From Armatimonadia bacterium (GTDB taxonomy: Bacteria; Armatimonadota; Zipacnadia; Zipacnadales; JABUFB01): 61,134 nucleotides of DNA. A program made the translations under genes and the position numbers. Numbering within the stretch: position 1 is the stretch's first letter; every line of letters starts with the position of its first letter. Location: positions 1 through 61,134 of the forward strand of contig JBDKVB010000153.1 in assembly GCA_039679385.1 (NCBI GenBank). Direction: 5' to 3'. The notes below the pieces were generated by a model. That model saw only the letters and a program-made list of their open reading frames with translations, was not told the origin of the DNA and made no database searches. Below are positions 8,183-16,217 of this stretch, piece after piece.

Positions 8183-10474
8183 GTGCAATCGATGACTCTG
8201 ACGGCCTTCGAGAATGGAGCGATTGTCTTCACTCTCGTGGCCGCAGCAATCGGCCTGATCTACGCACTCGTCCTCCGCACCCGGATCACAGCGCTCGATC
8301 AGGGTACGGAGAAGATGAAACAGATCGCCAGCCAGATTCAGGAAGGCGCCATGGCCTACCTCGGGCGCCAGTTCCGCACCATCGCTCTGCTGGTCGTCCT
8401 TCTGTTTGTCGCTCTGATCCTCAGCGCCGGGGGCAATTGGAACCTCGGTATCGCCCGCGGCGTTGCCTTCTTGCTCGGGTGTCTCGCCTCTGGCGTCACC
8501 GGCTACATGGGCATGACCCTCGCGGTCCGCGGCAATGTGCGGTGCGCGAATGCCGCCCGCACGAGCCTCAAGGACGCCTTCGCCGTCGCCTTCAACTCTG
8601 GCGCCGTCGCCGGCATGTTCACCGTCACCATGGGCCTCGTCGGTGCAACCCTTATCTTCTGGATCTACAAGGAACACGCCACTGACGTCTTGCTCGGCTT
8701 TGGCTTCGGCGGCTGTCTGCTCGCCCTCTTCATGCGGGTCGGCGGCGGCATCTACACCAAGGCTGCGGACGTAGGCGCCGACCTGGTCGGCAAGGTTGAG
8801 GCCGGCATCCCCGAAGACGACCCGCGCAACGCAGCCGTTATCGCTGACAACGTCGGCGACAACGTCGGTGACTGCGCAGGGATGGCTGCCGACATCTTCG
8901 AATCCTACGAGATCACGCTGGTCGCTTCGATGATCCTAGCTCTAGCTCACGTCGAGGGCGGTTCGCCCGAAGGCATGCGCAAGGCAACCGTGTGGATCAT
9001 CTTCCCGATCATCGTCCGCGCGATCGGCGTCTTGACCTCGATGTTCGGTATCGGCCTCGCCAGGATGAAGAGCGACGACGAACACCCGATCAAGGCCATC
9101 ACCCGCGGCTTTGTCTCCTCTGCCCTTCTCTCCGCAGTCGCCTTCTGGGCAGTGGCTCGCTTCTATGTCGGCGCCGTGGGCAACGACCCGGACAACTGGG
9201 CCAAGCTCTTCCTCGCCACCTTCTCCGGTCTCGTCCTCGCGGTCGCGATGTACAAGCTGACCGAGTACTACACTTCCACTGAGTTCTCCCCGGTCAAGTC
9301 CATCGCCCGATCCACCCAGACCGGTAGCGCAACGACGATCCTCACCGGTTTCTCCGAGGGTCTCGAAAGCGCCGTCTACGCCCTGTTCGTGATCTGCGGC
9401 TGTCTCGTCTTCTCGATGCTCGTGTTCGGTAGCGAGGCGACCGCCGTGGAGATCCTCTACGGTGTCTCCCTGTGCGGCCTCGGCATGCTGACCACAACCG
9501 GTGTCATCATCTCCATGGACACCTTCGGGCCTGTTGCCGACAACGCCCAGGGCATCTCCGAGATGGCCGGCCTCGAAGACAACACCCAGAACGTCGAACT
9601 GCTGGATTCTGTGGGCAACACCACCAAGGCAGCGACCAAGGGTATCGCTATCGCCTCGGCCGTTATCGCCGCGATCTCGCTCTTCGGCTCCTACCTGTCC
9701 AAGGTTGCCGCTGCAAGCGCCGGCACCGGTGGCGCCGCGGAGAGCATCAGTGGGGCCGCTCTCTCCCAGTACCACATCAACATCGACAAGCCGGCAGTCT
9801 TCATCGGCGCCCTAATCGGTGGCGCGATGCCCTTCCTGTTCAGCTCCATGACCATCCGTGCCGTCAGCCGCGCGGCCTTCAAGATCATCAACGAGGTGCG
9901 TCGGCAGTTCCGTGAGATCCCTGGTCTCATGGAGGGCAAGGAAGGCGTCATGCCCGAGTCCGGCAAGGTCGTCGACATCTGCACCGCCGCCGCAATCCGC
10001 GAGCTCGTCGCTCCCGGTCTGCTGGCTGTCCTTTCCCCGGTCATCATCGGCGCATGGTTCGGCTGGGAGGGCCTCGGCGGCTTCCTCGGCGGTATCATCA
10101 TCGTCGGGCAGCTCATGGCGGTTCTCATGTGCAACGCAGGTGGAGCCTGGGACAACGCCAAGAAGTCCATCGAAGATGGCGCCTACGGCGGCAAGGGCTC
10201 TGACGCCCACAAGGCCGCAGTCGTTGGCGACACCGTCGGTGACCCCTTCAAGGACACTGCCGGCCCCGCGCTGAACCCGCTCATCAAGGTCATGAACACC
10301 GTGGGTCTGCTCATCGCCCCGGCCATCGTTACCTATGCGGACAGCCTGGCACTCAAGCTCATCGGCGTCGTCCTCGCCGCCATCATCGCGGTTGCCCTCA
10401 TCGTGGCCAAGCGCGAGACCAAGGACGTCCAGGAAGCCGAAGAGGCTCTGGAGCACGCTGGCGGGAAGGGCTAA
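8183..10474 (+). CDS. hppA: Membrane-bound proton-translocating pyrophosphatase
   Basis: A 763-residue polytopic H+-PPase (about 16 membrane segments) that couples pyrophosphate hydrolysis to ion pumping. Signatures are D-V-G-A-D-L-V-G-K followed by [19 protein letters not shown], and the C-terminal [11 protein letters not shown]. The motif [10 protein letters not shown] carries Lys at the position that distinguishes K+-independent proton pumps from K+-dependent enzymes (family knowledge). The GTG at 8183 lies 6 nt after GGGAGGAG; an ATG three codons later is less well spaced. A strong terminator follows. Confidence 0.96.
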   Translation: MQSMTLTAFENGAIVFTLVAAAIGLIYALVLRTRITALDQGTEKMKQIASQIQEGAMAYLGRQFRTIALLVVLLFVALILSAGGNWNLGIARGVAFLLGCLASGVTGYMGMTLAVRGNVRCANAARTSLKDAFAVAFNSGAVAGMFTVTMGLVGATLIFWIYKEHATDVLLGFGFGGCLLALFMRVGGGIYTKAADVGADLVGKVEAGIPEDDPRNAAVIADNVGDNVGDCAGMAADIFESYEITLVASMILALAHVEGGSPEGMRKATVWIIFPIIVRAIGVLTSMFGIGLARMKSDDEHPIKAITRGFVSSALLSAVAFWAVARFYVGAVGNDPDNWAKLFLATFSGLVLAVAMYKLTEYYTSTEFSPVKSIARSTQTGSATTILTGFSEGLESAVYALFVICGCLVFSMLVFGSEATAVEILYGVSLCGLGMLTTTGVIISMDTFGPVADNAQGISEMAGLEDNTQNVELLDSVGNTTKAATKGIAIASAVIAAISLFGSYLSKVAAASAGTGGAAESISGAALSQYHINIDKPAVFIGALIGGAMPFLFSSMTIRAVSRAAFKIINEVRRQFREIPGLMEGKEGVMPESGKVVDICTAAAIRELVAPGLLAVLSPVIIGAWFGWEGLGGFLGGIIIVGQLMAVLMCNAGGAWDNAKKSIEDGAYGGKGSDAHKAAVVGDTVGDPFKDTAGPALNPLIKVMNTVGLLIAPAIVTYADSLALKLIGVVLAAIIAVALIVAKRETKDVQEAEEALEHAGGKG

Positions 10475-10512
10475 GCCTCAACACACCGCCGCCCTTACAC
10501 ACAGACCAAACA

Positions 10513-10545
10513 GCGAGGCCGGAGCATTGCTCCGGCCTCGCTTCC
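10513..10545 (+). terminator. Intrinsic terminator after hppA
   Basis: A perfect 13-bp stem GCGAGGCCGGAGC (10513-10525) with its complement at 10529-10541 and loop ATT, followed by TTCCTTTCC. It lies between convergent genes and may work both ways. Confidence 0.8.
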
Positions 10546-10582
10546 TTTCCGCCTCAGCCTCTGACCTATCGGCAGGGCCGCG

Positions 10583-11968
10583 TTACTCGTAACGCGCCAG
10601 CATCTCCCCCATTCCCTGCCTGTCCAGATACGCAGCCAGGTGTTCGCGCAGGGCTGACACCACTTCCGCGTGCTTGCTCACCACATTGCGACGAGTGTTC
10701 GGGTCCGCCTCGAGGTCATACAGGGCCGGCTTGCGTTGACCCCGCCACGTGCAGTACATCCACTCACGCGTCATCACCTGTGCGTGTCCCCCCGCAGCAC
10801 CGAGCACTGCCGCATCCTGCACGGACTTCGTCTTCCCCGTCAGCAGCGGCAGCAGCGACTGCCCCCACAACTCCGGCGCGATGTCGACCCCAAAGGCATC
10901 CAGCACCGTGGCGGTTATGTTCCAGGGCTGCGTGATCGCCTCGAAACGCCGTTCACCGGTCTGCCCCGGAAGCTTGATCATCAGGGGGATATGGCAAACG
11001 CCGCGGTAGTGCGGGAACCACTGATGGGGCTGCACAGCAGGCTTGCCCGCTGCCATCATCCGACCGTCCGCACCCAGCATGTGCCCCTTCTGAAGCATCC
11101 CGTTGTCATCCGGATAGCCCATGCAGGTGCCATGGTCGGTTGTGAAGATCAGCAGCACCTCGTCCTTGATCCCAAGCCGCTCCAGGGCCGCCAGCAGCCG
11201 CCCGAAGGAGGCATCGACCATCGACACCTCGCCGGCGTACCTCGCCCGGATGCTCTTCAGCTCCCGGGCGGTGATCCCCAGGGACTTGAGCAGGCCGTAG
11301 GTCGGCGCCTCAAACCGGCGGCCATGGAAGCCGGTGTCGTACATCTCCTCGTACCATACCGGCGGGTCCCAGGGCTCGTGTGGGTCGAAGGTGTCCAGGT
11401 ACAGGAAGAAGTCGGGCCGCGTGTAGTTGCGCTCAAGCCACTCGATCGCCTTTGAGTAGGTCTTCGGCGCGAACCAATCCTCCTCAACCCGTCGATGCGC
11501 GCGTGTCTGCAGGATCTGGTGCCACCAGTCAGCCCCGTAACGTATCAGCTCGGGGTCGACCGGGAACTCTAGAGGGACGCCGGCGTCCATGCAGCAGGGA
11601 TCGGCCTCCTGGCCACGGTTGCAGACCCAGGCGGTGAAGCCCTTGTACAGGTTGATCCCCCGCGTCACCGTGTTCTGAACATCGGTCACCATCATGGAAG
11701 GCACACCGGCCTGCGCCAGTCGCTCCGGCAGCGTCACCTCGTCCCCATCGATCATCTTCCAGCGGTTGAAGGGGACGCCCTTGTCCCCGCGTCCCAGGAA
11801 CAGGTCGCGGCGCGTCGGCACCGTCGGAAAGGACCCGATGTAGGCGTGGTCAAAGACGTTGGCCTGCGCCGCCAGTCTATCGAAGTTCGGCGTGTGGATC
11901 CAGGGGTTCCCGTAGGCGCCGAGATGGTCACGGCGAAGCGAGTCGGTGACGACGAGGATGACCTTCAT
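10583..11968 (-). CDS. Sulfatase-fold hydrolase with Thr nucleophile position
   Basis: A 461-residue cytoplasmic (no signal peptide) member of the alkaline phosphatase/sulfatase superfamily. Metal-site residues are seen in V-T-D-S (Asp9) and T-T-D-H-G. The position that holds Cys or Ser in sulfatases (C/S-x-P-x-R) reads T49-V-P-T-R53, so it cannot form formylglycine. Thr is the nucleophile in nucleotide pyrophosphatase/phosphodiesterase relatives, so a phosphate- or phosphonate-ester substrate is plausible. The ATG at 11968 follows GAGGAAGAGG; an in-frame extension upstream lacks conserved sequence. It is unlike the two other sulfatases in the window, which keep Cys. Confidence 0.85.
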   Translation of the reverse strand: MKVILVVTDSLRRDHLGAYGNPWIHTPNFDRLAAQANVFDHAYIGSFPTVPTRRDLFLGRGDKGVPFNRWKMIDGDEVTLPERLAQAGVPSMMVTDVQNTVTRGINLYKGFTAWVCNRGQEADPCCMDAGVPLEFPVDPELIRYGADWWHQILQTRAHRRVEEDWFAPKTYSKAIEWLERNYTRPDFFLYLDTFDPHEPWDPPVWYEEMYDTGFHGRRFEAPTYGLLKSLGITARELKSIRARYAGEVSMVDASFGRLLAALERLGIKDEVLLIFTTDHGTCMGYPDDNGMLQKGHMLGADGRMMAAGKPAVQPHQWFPHYRGVCHIPLMIKLPGQTGERRFEAITQPWNITATVLDAFGVDIAPELWGQSLLPLLTGKTKSVQDAAVLGAAGGHAQVMTREWMYCTWRGQRKPALYDLEADPNTRRNVVSKHAEVVSALREHLAAYLDRQGMGEMLARYE

Positions 11969-12073
11969 GGCAGCCTCTTCCTCTCGGAGTGGTGATCGGA
12001 GGGCCACGGCAGAAGACTACGACCTATGGGGGTGCTTCGGCAGGAGGCGCCACAGGACCTTCAGGGGGATACG

Positions 12074-12104
12074 AAAAGGGCCCCGGAACAAGTCCGGGGC
12101 CCTT
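12074..12104 (-). terminator. Terminator of the FadL-like gene
   Basis: On the minus strand a 12-bp perfect stem (12093-12104 with 12076-12087, loop 12088-12092) ends in a TTTT run (12074-12077), just after the stop of the outer-membrane protein gene. Confidence 0.8.
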
Positions 12105-12126
12105 GGTTACGACGGTAAGGGGCTGC

Positions 12127-12993
12127 CTACCAGGAGGAGCCGTAGCGGATGCCGAAGACCTGGATGTCCATGTCGTCATCTTCGCCCTGCACGGTACCGA
12201 AGTCCAAGGCGAGGCGGTTGTACTGCGCGCTGGCGCCCCAGGTGAAGTCGCTGTCGAGGGAGCCGACGCGGCCGGTGAGGTACTTGCACAGCTTGTACTC
12301 GCCACCGAAGTTGGTGGTGCTGCCATCGTAGGTGTCATCGTTCAGGTCGATGAGGTCGACGGCGAGCTTGGCGCGGCCGGTCTGGAAGGCAAGGCCGGCG
12401 TTGTAGTAGCGCTGGAACTCGTCGGCAACATCAACGCAGGTCGCCCCGAAGGACCAGGTGCCGGGGAAGCCAAGCAGATCGATCTGGTTCTGGTACTGCA
12501 GGCCGAGATCGACAGTCACACGAGAGACGGTGTGGACGCCGAGAACCGTCGGATACACGGGTTCGATGAACTTGTTCTGGCTGAGAAGAACGCCCCAGGC
12601 GAAGCCCTTGTCGGCCGTTTTCGAGAACCCCTGGCCGAAGCCTGCGAACCAGGACTTGTCGCCTTCAAGCCAATTGTAGCCGGCGCCAACACCCCAGTTC
12701 TCATTCTGGCGGCGCATGGAAGCCTGCAGCGCCCAGACGTCCATCTGACTGCCATTGGAGTCGCTCATGTAGCCAACCTGCCCGACCCAGTTGTCGGACG
12801 CGTTGGTGGTGAAGCCATTGTCGGTAAGGCGCGCAAGACCCGCGGGGTTGACATACGCGGTGGCATCCTCGTTGGTCATTGCCAGACCAGCGCCGCCGCG
12901 CCCCAGCCACGCCGCGTTCTGCGCGAAAGCCGGGCACAGACTGGCGGCCATTGCGGCGATGAGTACTGCTGCGAACAGGCCGACACTCCTCAT
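12127..12993 (-). CDS. Outer-membrane beta-barrel protein, FadL/OmpP1-like
   Basis: A 288-residue exported protein. Residues 1-24 form a signal peptide ending A-F-A. The mature N-terminus G-G-A-G-L-A-M-T-N-E-D-A-T-A with N-P-A-G-L-A-R-L matches the start of FadL/PorV-type barrels. The rest alternates hydrophobic and polar residues, rich in Gly, Tyr and Trp, and ends in a terminal Trp as barrels often do. The ATG at 12993 follows GGGAGG by 7 nt and is driven by a near-consensus promoter, so it is probably abundant. It implies an outer membrane. The ligand is unknown. Confidence 0.75.
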   Translation of the reverse strand: MRSVGLFAAVLIAAMAASLCPAFAQNAAWLGRGGAGLAMTNEDATAYVNPAGLARLTDNGFTTNASDNWVGQVGYMSDSNGSQMDVWALQASMRRQNENWGVGAGYNWLEGDKSWFAGFGQGFSKTADKGFAWGVLLSQNKFIEPVYPTVLGVHTVSRVTVDLGLQYQNQIDLLGFPGTWSFGATCVDVADEFQRYYNAGLAFQTGRAKLAVDLIDLNDDTYDGSTTNFGGEYKLCKYLTGRVGSLDSDFTWGASAQYNRLALDFGTVQGEDDDMDIQVFGIRYGSSW

Positions 12994-13060
12994 TGTGTTA
13001 CCTCCCATTGATGTAGTGCTGCTTCCGCCCGGCTTTCCCGGGGGGACACACTTCTGCGCC

Positions 13061-13088
13061 ATTATAGCGGCGTGCCCCGCGATGTCAA
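13061..13088 (-). promoter_or_regulatory. Consensus promoter of the FadL-like gene
   Basis: On the minus strand TTGACA (13083-13088) and TATAAT (13061-13066) are separated by 16 bp. Both hexamers are perfect matches. Predicted start is near 13054, about 60 nt upstream of the ATG. Confidence 0.85.
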
Positions 13089-13202
13089 GGATGGCCCTTC
13101 CGCTACGCTGCCCTGGACACGCTAGCAGTCCTGCCGTTCTCACCCCTGTAGTAGGGCCGAGCTGCGCACGTGACCGAACCCCCAGCACTGTCCGCCGCAG
13201 CC

Positions 13203-13231
13203 TTGACGGATACATGAAGGCAGGTTATCCT
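13203..13231 (+). promoter_or_regulatory. Promoter of the GT4 glycosyltransferase gene
   Basis: TTGACG (13203-13208) and TATCCT (13226-13231) with a 17-bp spacer, divergent from the FadL-like promoter. A 7-bp hairpin CTCGCAA/TTGCGAG (13233-13249, loop GCC) lies at the predicted transcript start. The 338-bp gap 12994-13331 contains nothing else I can assign. Confidence 0.65.
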
Positions 13232-13331
13232 TCTCGCAAGCCTTGCGAGGGGCCGCGACGATCCGCGCTCGAAGACCGTAGGATTGCTTCACCCATGAAG
13301 TGGCCTGGTCACGGGAAGGGAGAGGCTCAGC

Positions 13332-14630
13332 TTGCGCATCCTCCATCTGGCGGCCGGAGCCGGACCGATGTACTGCGGCGCCTGTGCACGTGACCTGGCC
13401 CTTGCCCGAGGGCTCATCGGCCGCGGGCATGACTTCCAGATCATCCCGCTGTACACGCCTCTCAAGACCGAGGGCGACGACCCCTTCCCCACTCAACCTG
13501 TCTTCCTCGGCGGCATCAACGCCTATCTGCAACAGTATTCAGGCCTGTTCCGTCGCCTGCCGCCCTTCCTCGACCGCATACTTGACAGCCCTGCACTCCT
13601 CCGCTGGGCCTCCCGGTTCGCGCTGAGTACCGAAGCCGCAGACCTCGGCGCCACGACGGTCTCCGTCCTGGCTGGCCGCGAGGGCAACCAGGTCAAGGAG
13701 TTCGCCCGCCTTCTGGACTACCTCCTCTCCCAGGATCGTCCCCACCTGTTCAGCATCACGAACACGCTCCTGTCGGGCGTAGCGCCGGAGCTAAAGGCAC
13801 GCTTCGGTCTGCCGATCACCTGCGGCCTCCAGGGCGAAGACGGCTTCGTCCGCTCGATGACCGAGCCCCATCGAACCCAGGCCCAGGACCTCATGCGCCG
13901 CAACGCCAGGGCCATCGACCTGTTCATTGCTCCGACCCACGCCTATGCGCAGGAGATGGCCGACTACCTGGCCCTGCCCGCTGAGAAGGTCAAGGTCGTC
14001 CACACTGGGCTAGAGGTCGACCCCTATCGTCGCATCGCGATGGGACGCTCGGCTCGCCTGGCCGACGCGCCCTTCACTCTTGGCTACCTGTCCTCCATCA
14101 CCCCCGGCAAGGGGCTTGACCTGCTGGTGGAGGCGCTGCGAGTGCTCTTGCGCGATGCGGGCCGTGACGTGCGGCTTCGCGTGGCTGGCCTCGTACTCGA
14201 CGCAGGCTACTGGAGGAGCCTCCAGGCATCGGTGAAGCGATCGGGGCTCGCTGATCGGATCGAATATCTGGGGGAGGTCGGTCTCGAGGGGAAGCTTGGC
14301 CTGCTGTCCGGCGTCGACGCTTTCTCCGTCCCCAGCAGGTTCAGTGAGGCTCGCGGCGTTGCCGTCATGGAAGCCCTGGCCGCCGGGGTGCCGGTCGTCG
14401 TGCCAAACGCCGGTGCATACCCCGAACTGCTCGCCCTCTGTGGCGGCGGAACGCTGTTCCCACCGGGTGACGCTGCGGCCCTGGCCTCTCAACTCGCACA
14501 GGTCATGGACGACCCCGCGGGAGCGCATCAGAGGGCCCAGGCAGGCTCGGAGGCTCTGGCCACGCTCTACTCCCATGAACGGACCGCCGCCGAGTACGAG
14601 AAGGCGCTGGAACCCCTGCTCCCGACCTGA
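13332..14630 (+). CDS. GT4-family glycosyltransferase
   Basis: A 432-residue GT-B glycosyltransferase, expected to be cytosolic or membrane-associated. The N-terminal Rossmann domain opens R-I-L-H-L-A-A-G-A-G-P. The C-terminal domain has L-G-Y-L-S-S-I-T-P-G-K-G-L-D-L-L, S-R-F-S-E-A-R-G-V-A-V-M-E-A-L-A-A-G-V-P and P-G-D-A-A-A-L-A, the usual nucleotide-sugar binding segments with the E-x7-E pair. It starts at TTG 13332, 6 nt after GGGAGAGG; the protein aligns with the family from that residue. It is monocistronic. Acceptor and donor are unknown. Confidence 0.88.
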   Translation: MRILHLAAGAGPMYCGACARDLALARGLIGRGHDFQIIPLYTPLKTEGDDPFPTQPVFLGGINAYLQQYSGLFRRLPPFLDRILDSPALLRWASRFALSTEAADLGATTVSVLAGREGNQVKEFARLLDYLLSQDRPHLFSITNTLLSGVAPELKARFGLPITCGLQGEDGFVRSMTEPHRTQAQDLMRRNARAIDLFIAPTHAYAQEMADYLALPAEKVKVVHTGLEVDPYRRIAMGRSARLADAPFTLGYLSSITPGKGLDLLVEALRVLLRDAGRDVRLRVAGLVLDAGYWRSLQASVKRSGLADRIEYLGEVGLEGKLGLLSGVDAFSVPSRFSEARGVAVMEALAAGVPVVVPNAGAYPELLALCGGGTLFPPGDAAALASQLAQVMDDPAGAHQRAQAGSEALATLYSHERTAAEYEKALEPLLPT

Positions 14631-14672
14631 GCAGCTTCCCCGAAGTCGCCTCGGCCAGAGCACCGGCCGGCT

Positions 14673-16124
14673 CTACTCCTCCGCGATGAAGGGGTTGGCC
14701 GGTAGCCCGCGCGGGTCACGCTCAAAGGGCGTCACGTCACTCGTCTGCAGGTACCAGTCCAGCAGCCGCGACTCCAGGTCTGCCCTCACCTCAGAGCAGT
14801 CCGAACAGTCGTAGAGGTTGTTCAACTCGCGCGGGTCCGCGGTCAGATCATACAGCTCACTGACGCCCTCCACCCGCCGAATCAGCTTGTGCGTGGCTGT
14901 GCGGATCATCGCCGCTCGGCAGACGCTGTTCGGGTGTTCCTGCTGGAGCTTGCCCTTCGGGTAGTAGATGGCTTTCCGGTCGGTCCAGGTGGCCTCCTGG
15001 CCCGGAGTGCCCTCGAAGCACAGCGGCTCGTGGCGTGCGTATCCTCCCTCGGCGAAGACGGCGCGGTCTGGGTCGCCGCAAGCTCCCTGCAACTGCGGCA
15101 CCAGGCTCCGCGCGAAGTGTGTGTGCTGGGCCTCAATCCCCGCGAGCTCAAGCACCGTCGCCATCATGTCGAAGCACTCAATGGGCTCCTCGACCACATG
15201 CCCGCTGACCCCTCCGGGAGTGTGCACCACGAAGGGAACCCGGGTCATGCAGTCGTCGAGGCCGCTGGGCCACTTCTCCACCAGGCCAAAGTCGCCGGCC
15301 CAGTCTCCATGATCCGAGAAGAACACCACTGTCGTGTCCTCGGCAAGGCCCGTCTCCTCAAGGGTCGCCAGCAGCCTTCCGACCAACTCGTCGGTGAACC
15401 CGGTCATCCCCAGGTACACGGCCTGGATCTTGCGCAGCAGCTCCTCGGAGACCTCGGTCAGCCTTCGCGTCTCGCGGATCAGGCTGTGGAAGTCAGGCTT
15501 GCCCGGAAGATCCGCCGGTCGAAGCGCAGGCACCTCTGCCGGGTCGAAGCGGTCGTGCCAGTGCACCGGCGCTGAATACGGGCAGTGCGGGAAGGTCAGC
15601 GGTAGGTATACCGCAAAGGGCTCCTTCGGCTTTGAGCGCAGGAAGTCGATGGCCGACGAGACGTTCGCGTAATCGCCGTGCTCCTCCAGCGAACCCTTGT
15701 AGGGCTCGTACAGGAAGCTGTAGTACTCGGGGTCGTCCAGCGAGTAGGGATTGGCACCATGCATTCCGCCGCGGCGTCGGGTCTCCGCAGAGGTCACGCT
15801 GAGCGCAAAGCTCTCCGGCGAGAGCAGATCATTCTTGCCGTACCATCGCACCTGGTACCCCGACTGCTTGAGATAGCGCAGCAGGTTCGGCTCCTCCGGT
15901 CGCAGGCAGTGCCACAGCGTTCGGTGGCCCCGCACATGCGGGTACCACCCGGTCATGAAGCTCGCCCGCGACGGCGTGCAGACGGGGTGCTGCACATGGC
16001 ATTGCTCGAAGCGTGTGCCCTGGGCGGCGAGCGCGTCGATGTTCGGCGTCTCGACGAGCAGATGCCCGTAGCAGCGCACGCTCTCGGCACGCAGTTCATC
16101 CGGGTTGATGAGCAGGAAGTTCAT
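14673..16124 (-). CDS. Sulfatase (formylglycine type)
   Basis: A 483-residue type I sulfatase. The modification site C49-T-P-S-R53 is complete, so Cys should be converted to formylglycine by a maturase encoded elsewhere. Metal-binding Asp and Glu (N-P-D-E near residue 9) and F-F-S-D-H-G-D are present, and the C-terminal sub-domain ends with the L-Y-D-L-T-A-D-P-R-E-L-N-N-L-Y motif typical of carbohydrate sulfatases. No signal peptide is evident. ATG 16124 sits 8 nt after GAGG; a GTG three codons upstream is an alternative. It lies downstream of the GH50-like gene on the same strand, so it may desulfate products of that enzyme. Confidence 0.92.
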   Translation of the reverse strand: MNFLLINPDELRAESVRCYGHLLVETPNIDALAAQGTRFEQCHVQHPVCTPSRASFMTGWYPHVRGHRTLWHCLRPEEPNLLRYLKQSGYQVRWYGKNDLLSPESFALSVTSAETRRRGGMHGANPYSLDDPEYYSFLYEPYKGSLEEHGDYANVSSAIDFLRSKPKEPFAVYLPLTFPHCPYSAPVHWHDRFDPAEVPALRPADLPGKPDFHSLIRETRRLTEVSEELLRKIQAVYLGMTGFTDELVGRLLATLEETGLAEDTTVVFFSDHGDWAGDFGLVEKWPSGLDDCMTRVPFVVHTPGGVSGHVVEEPIECFDMMATVLELAGIEAQHTHFARSLVPQLQGACGDPDRAVFAEGGYARHEPLCFEGTPGQEATWTDRKAIYYPKGKLQQEHPNSVCRAAMIRTATHKLIRRVEGVSELYDLTADPRELNNLYDCSDCSEVRADLESRLLDWYLQTSDVTPFERDPRGLPANPFIAEE

Positions 16125-16164
16125 GGATCGCACCTCAGCGGAGGGTCTGGGGTAGGAGTCACGA

Positions 16165-16194
16165 GCCGCTGCCCCCGGAACTGGAGGCAGCGGC
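16165..16194 (-). terminator. Hairpin between GH50-like and sulfatase genes
   Basis: A 9-bp perfect stem, GCCGCTGCC (16165-16173) with GGCAGCGGC (16186-16194), in the 93-bp gap. No T-run follows, so it may be a weak terminator or an mRNA-stability element. Confidence 0.4.
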
Positions 16195-16217
16195 CCTCAA
16201 GGCTAGCGTCACAATCC

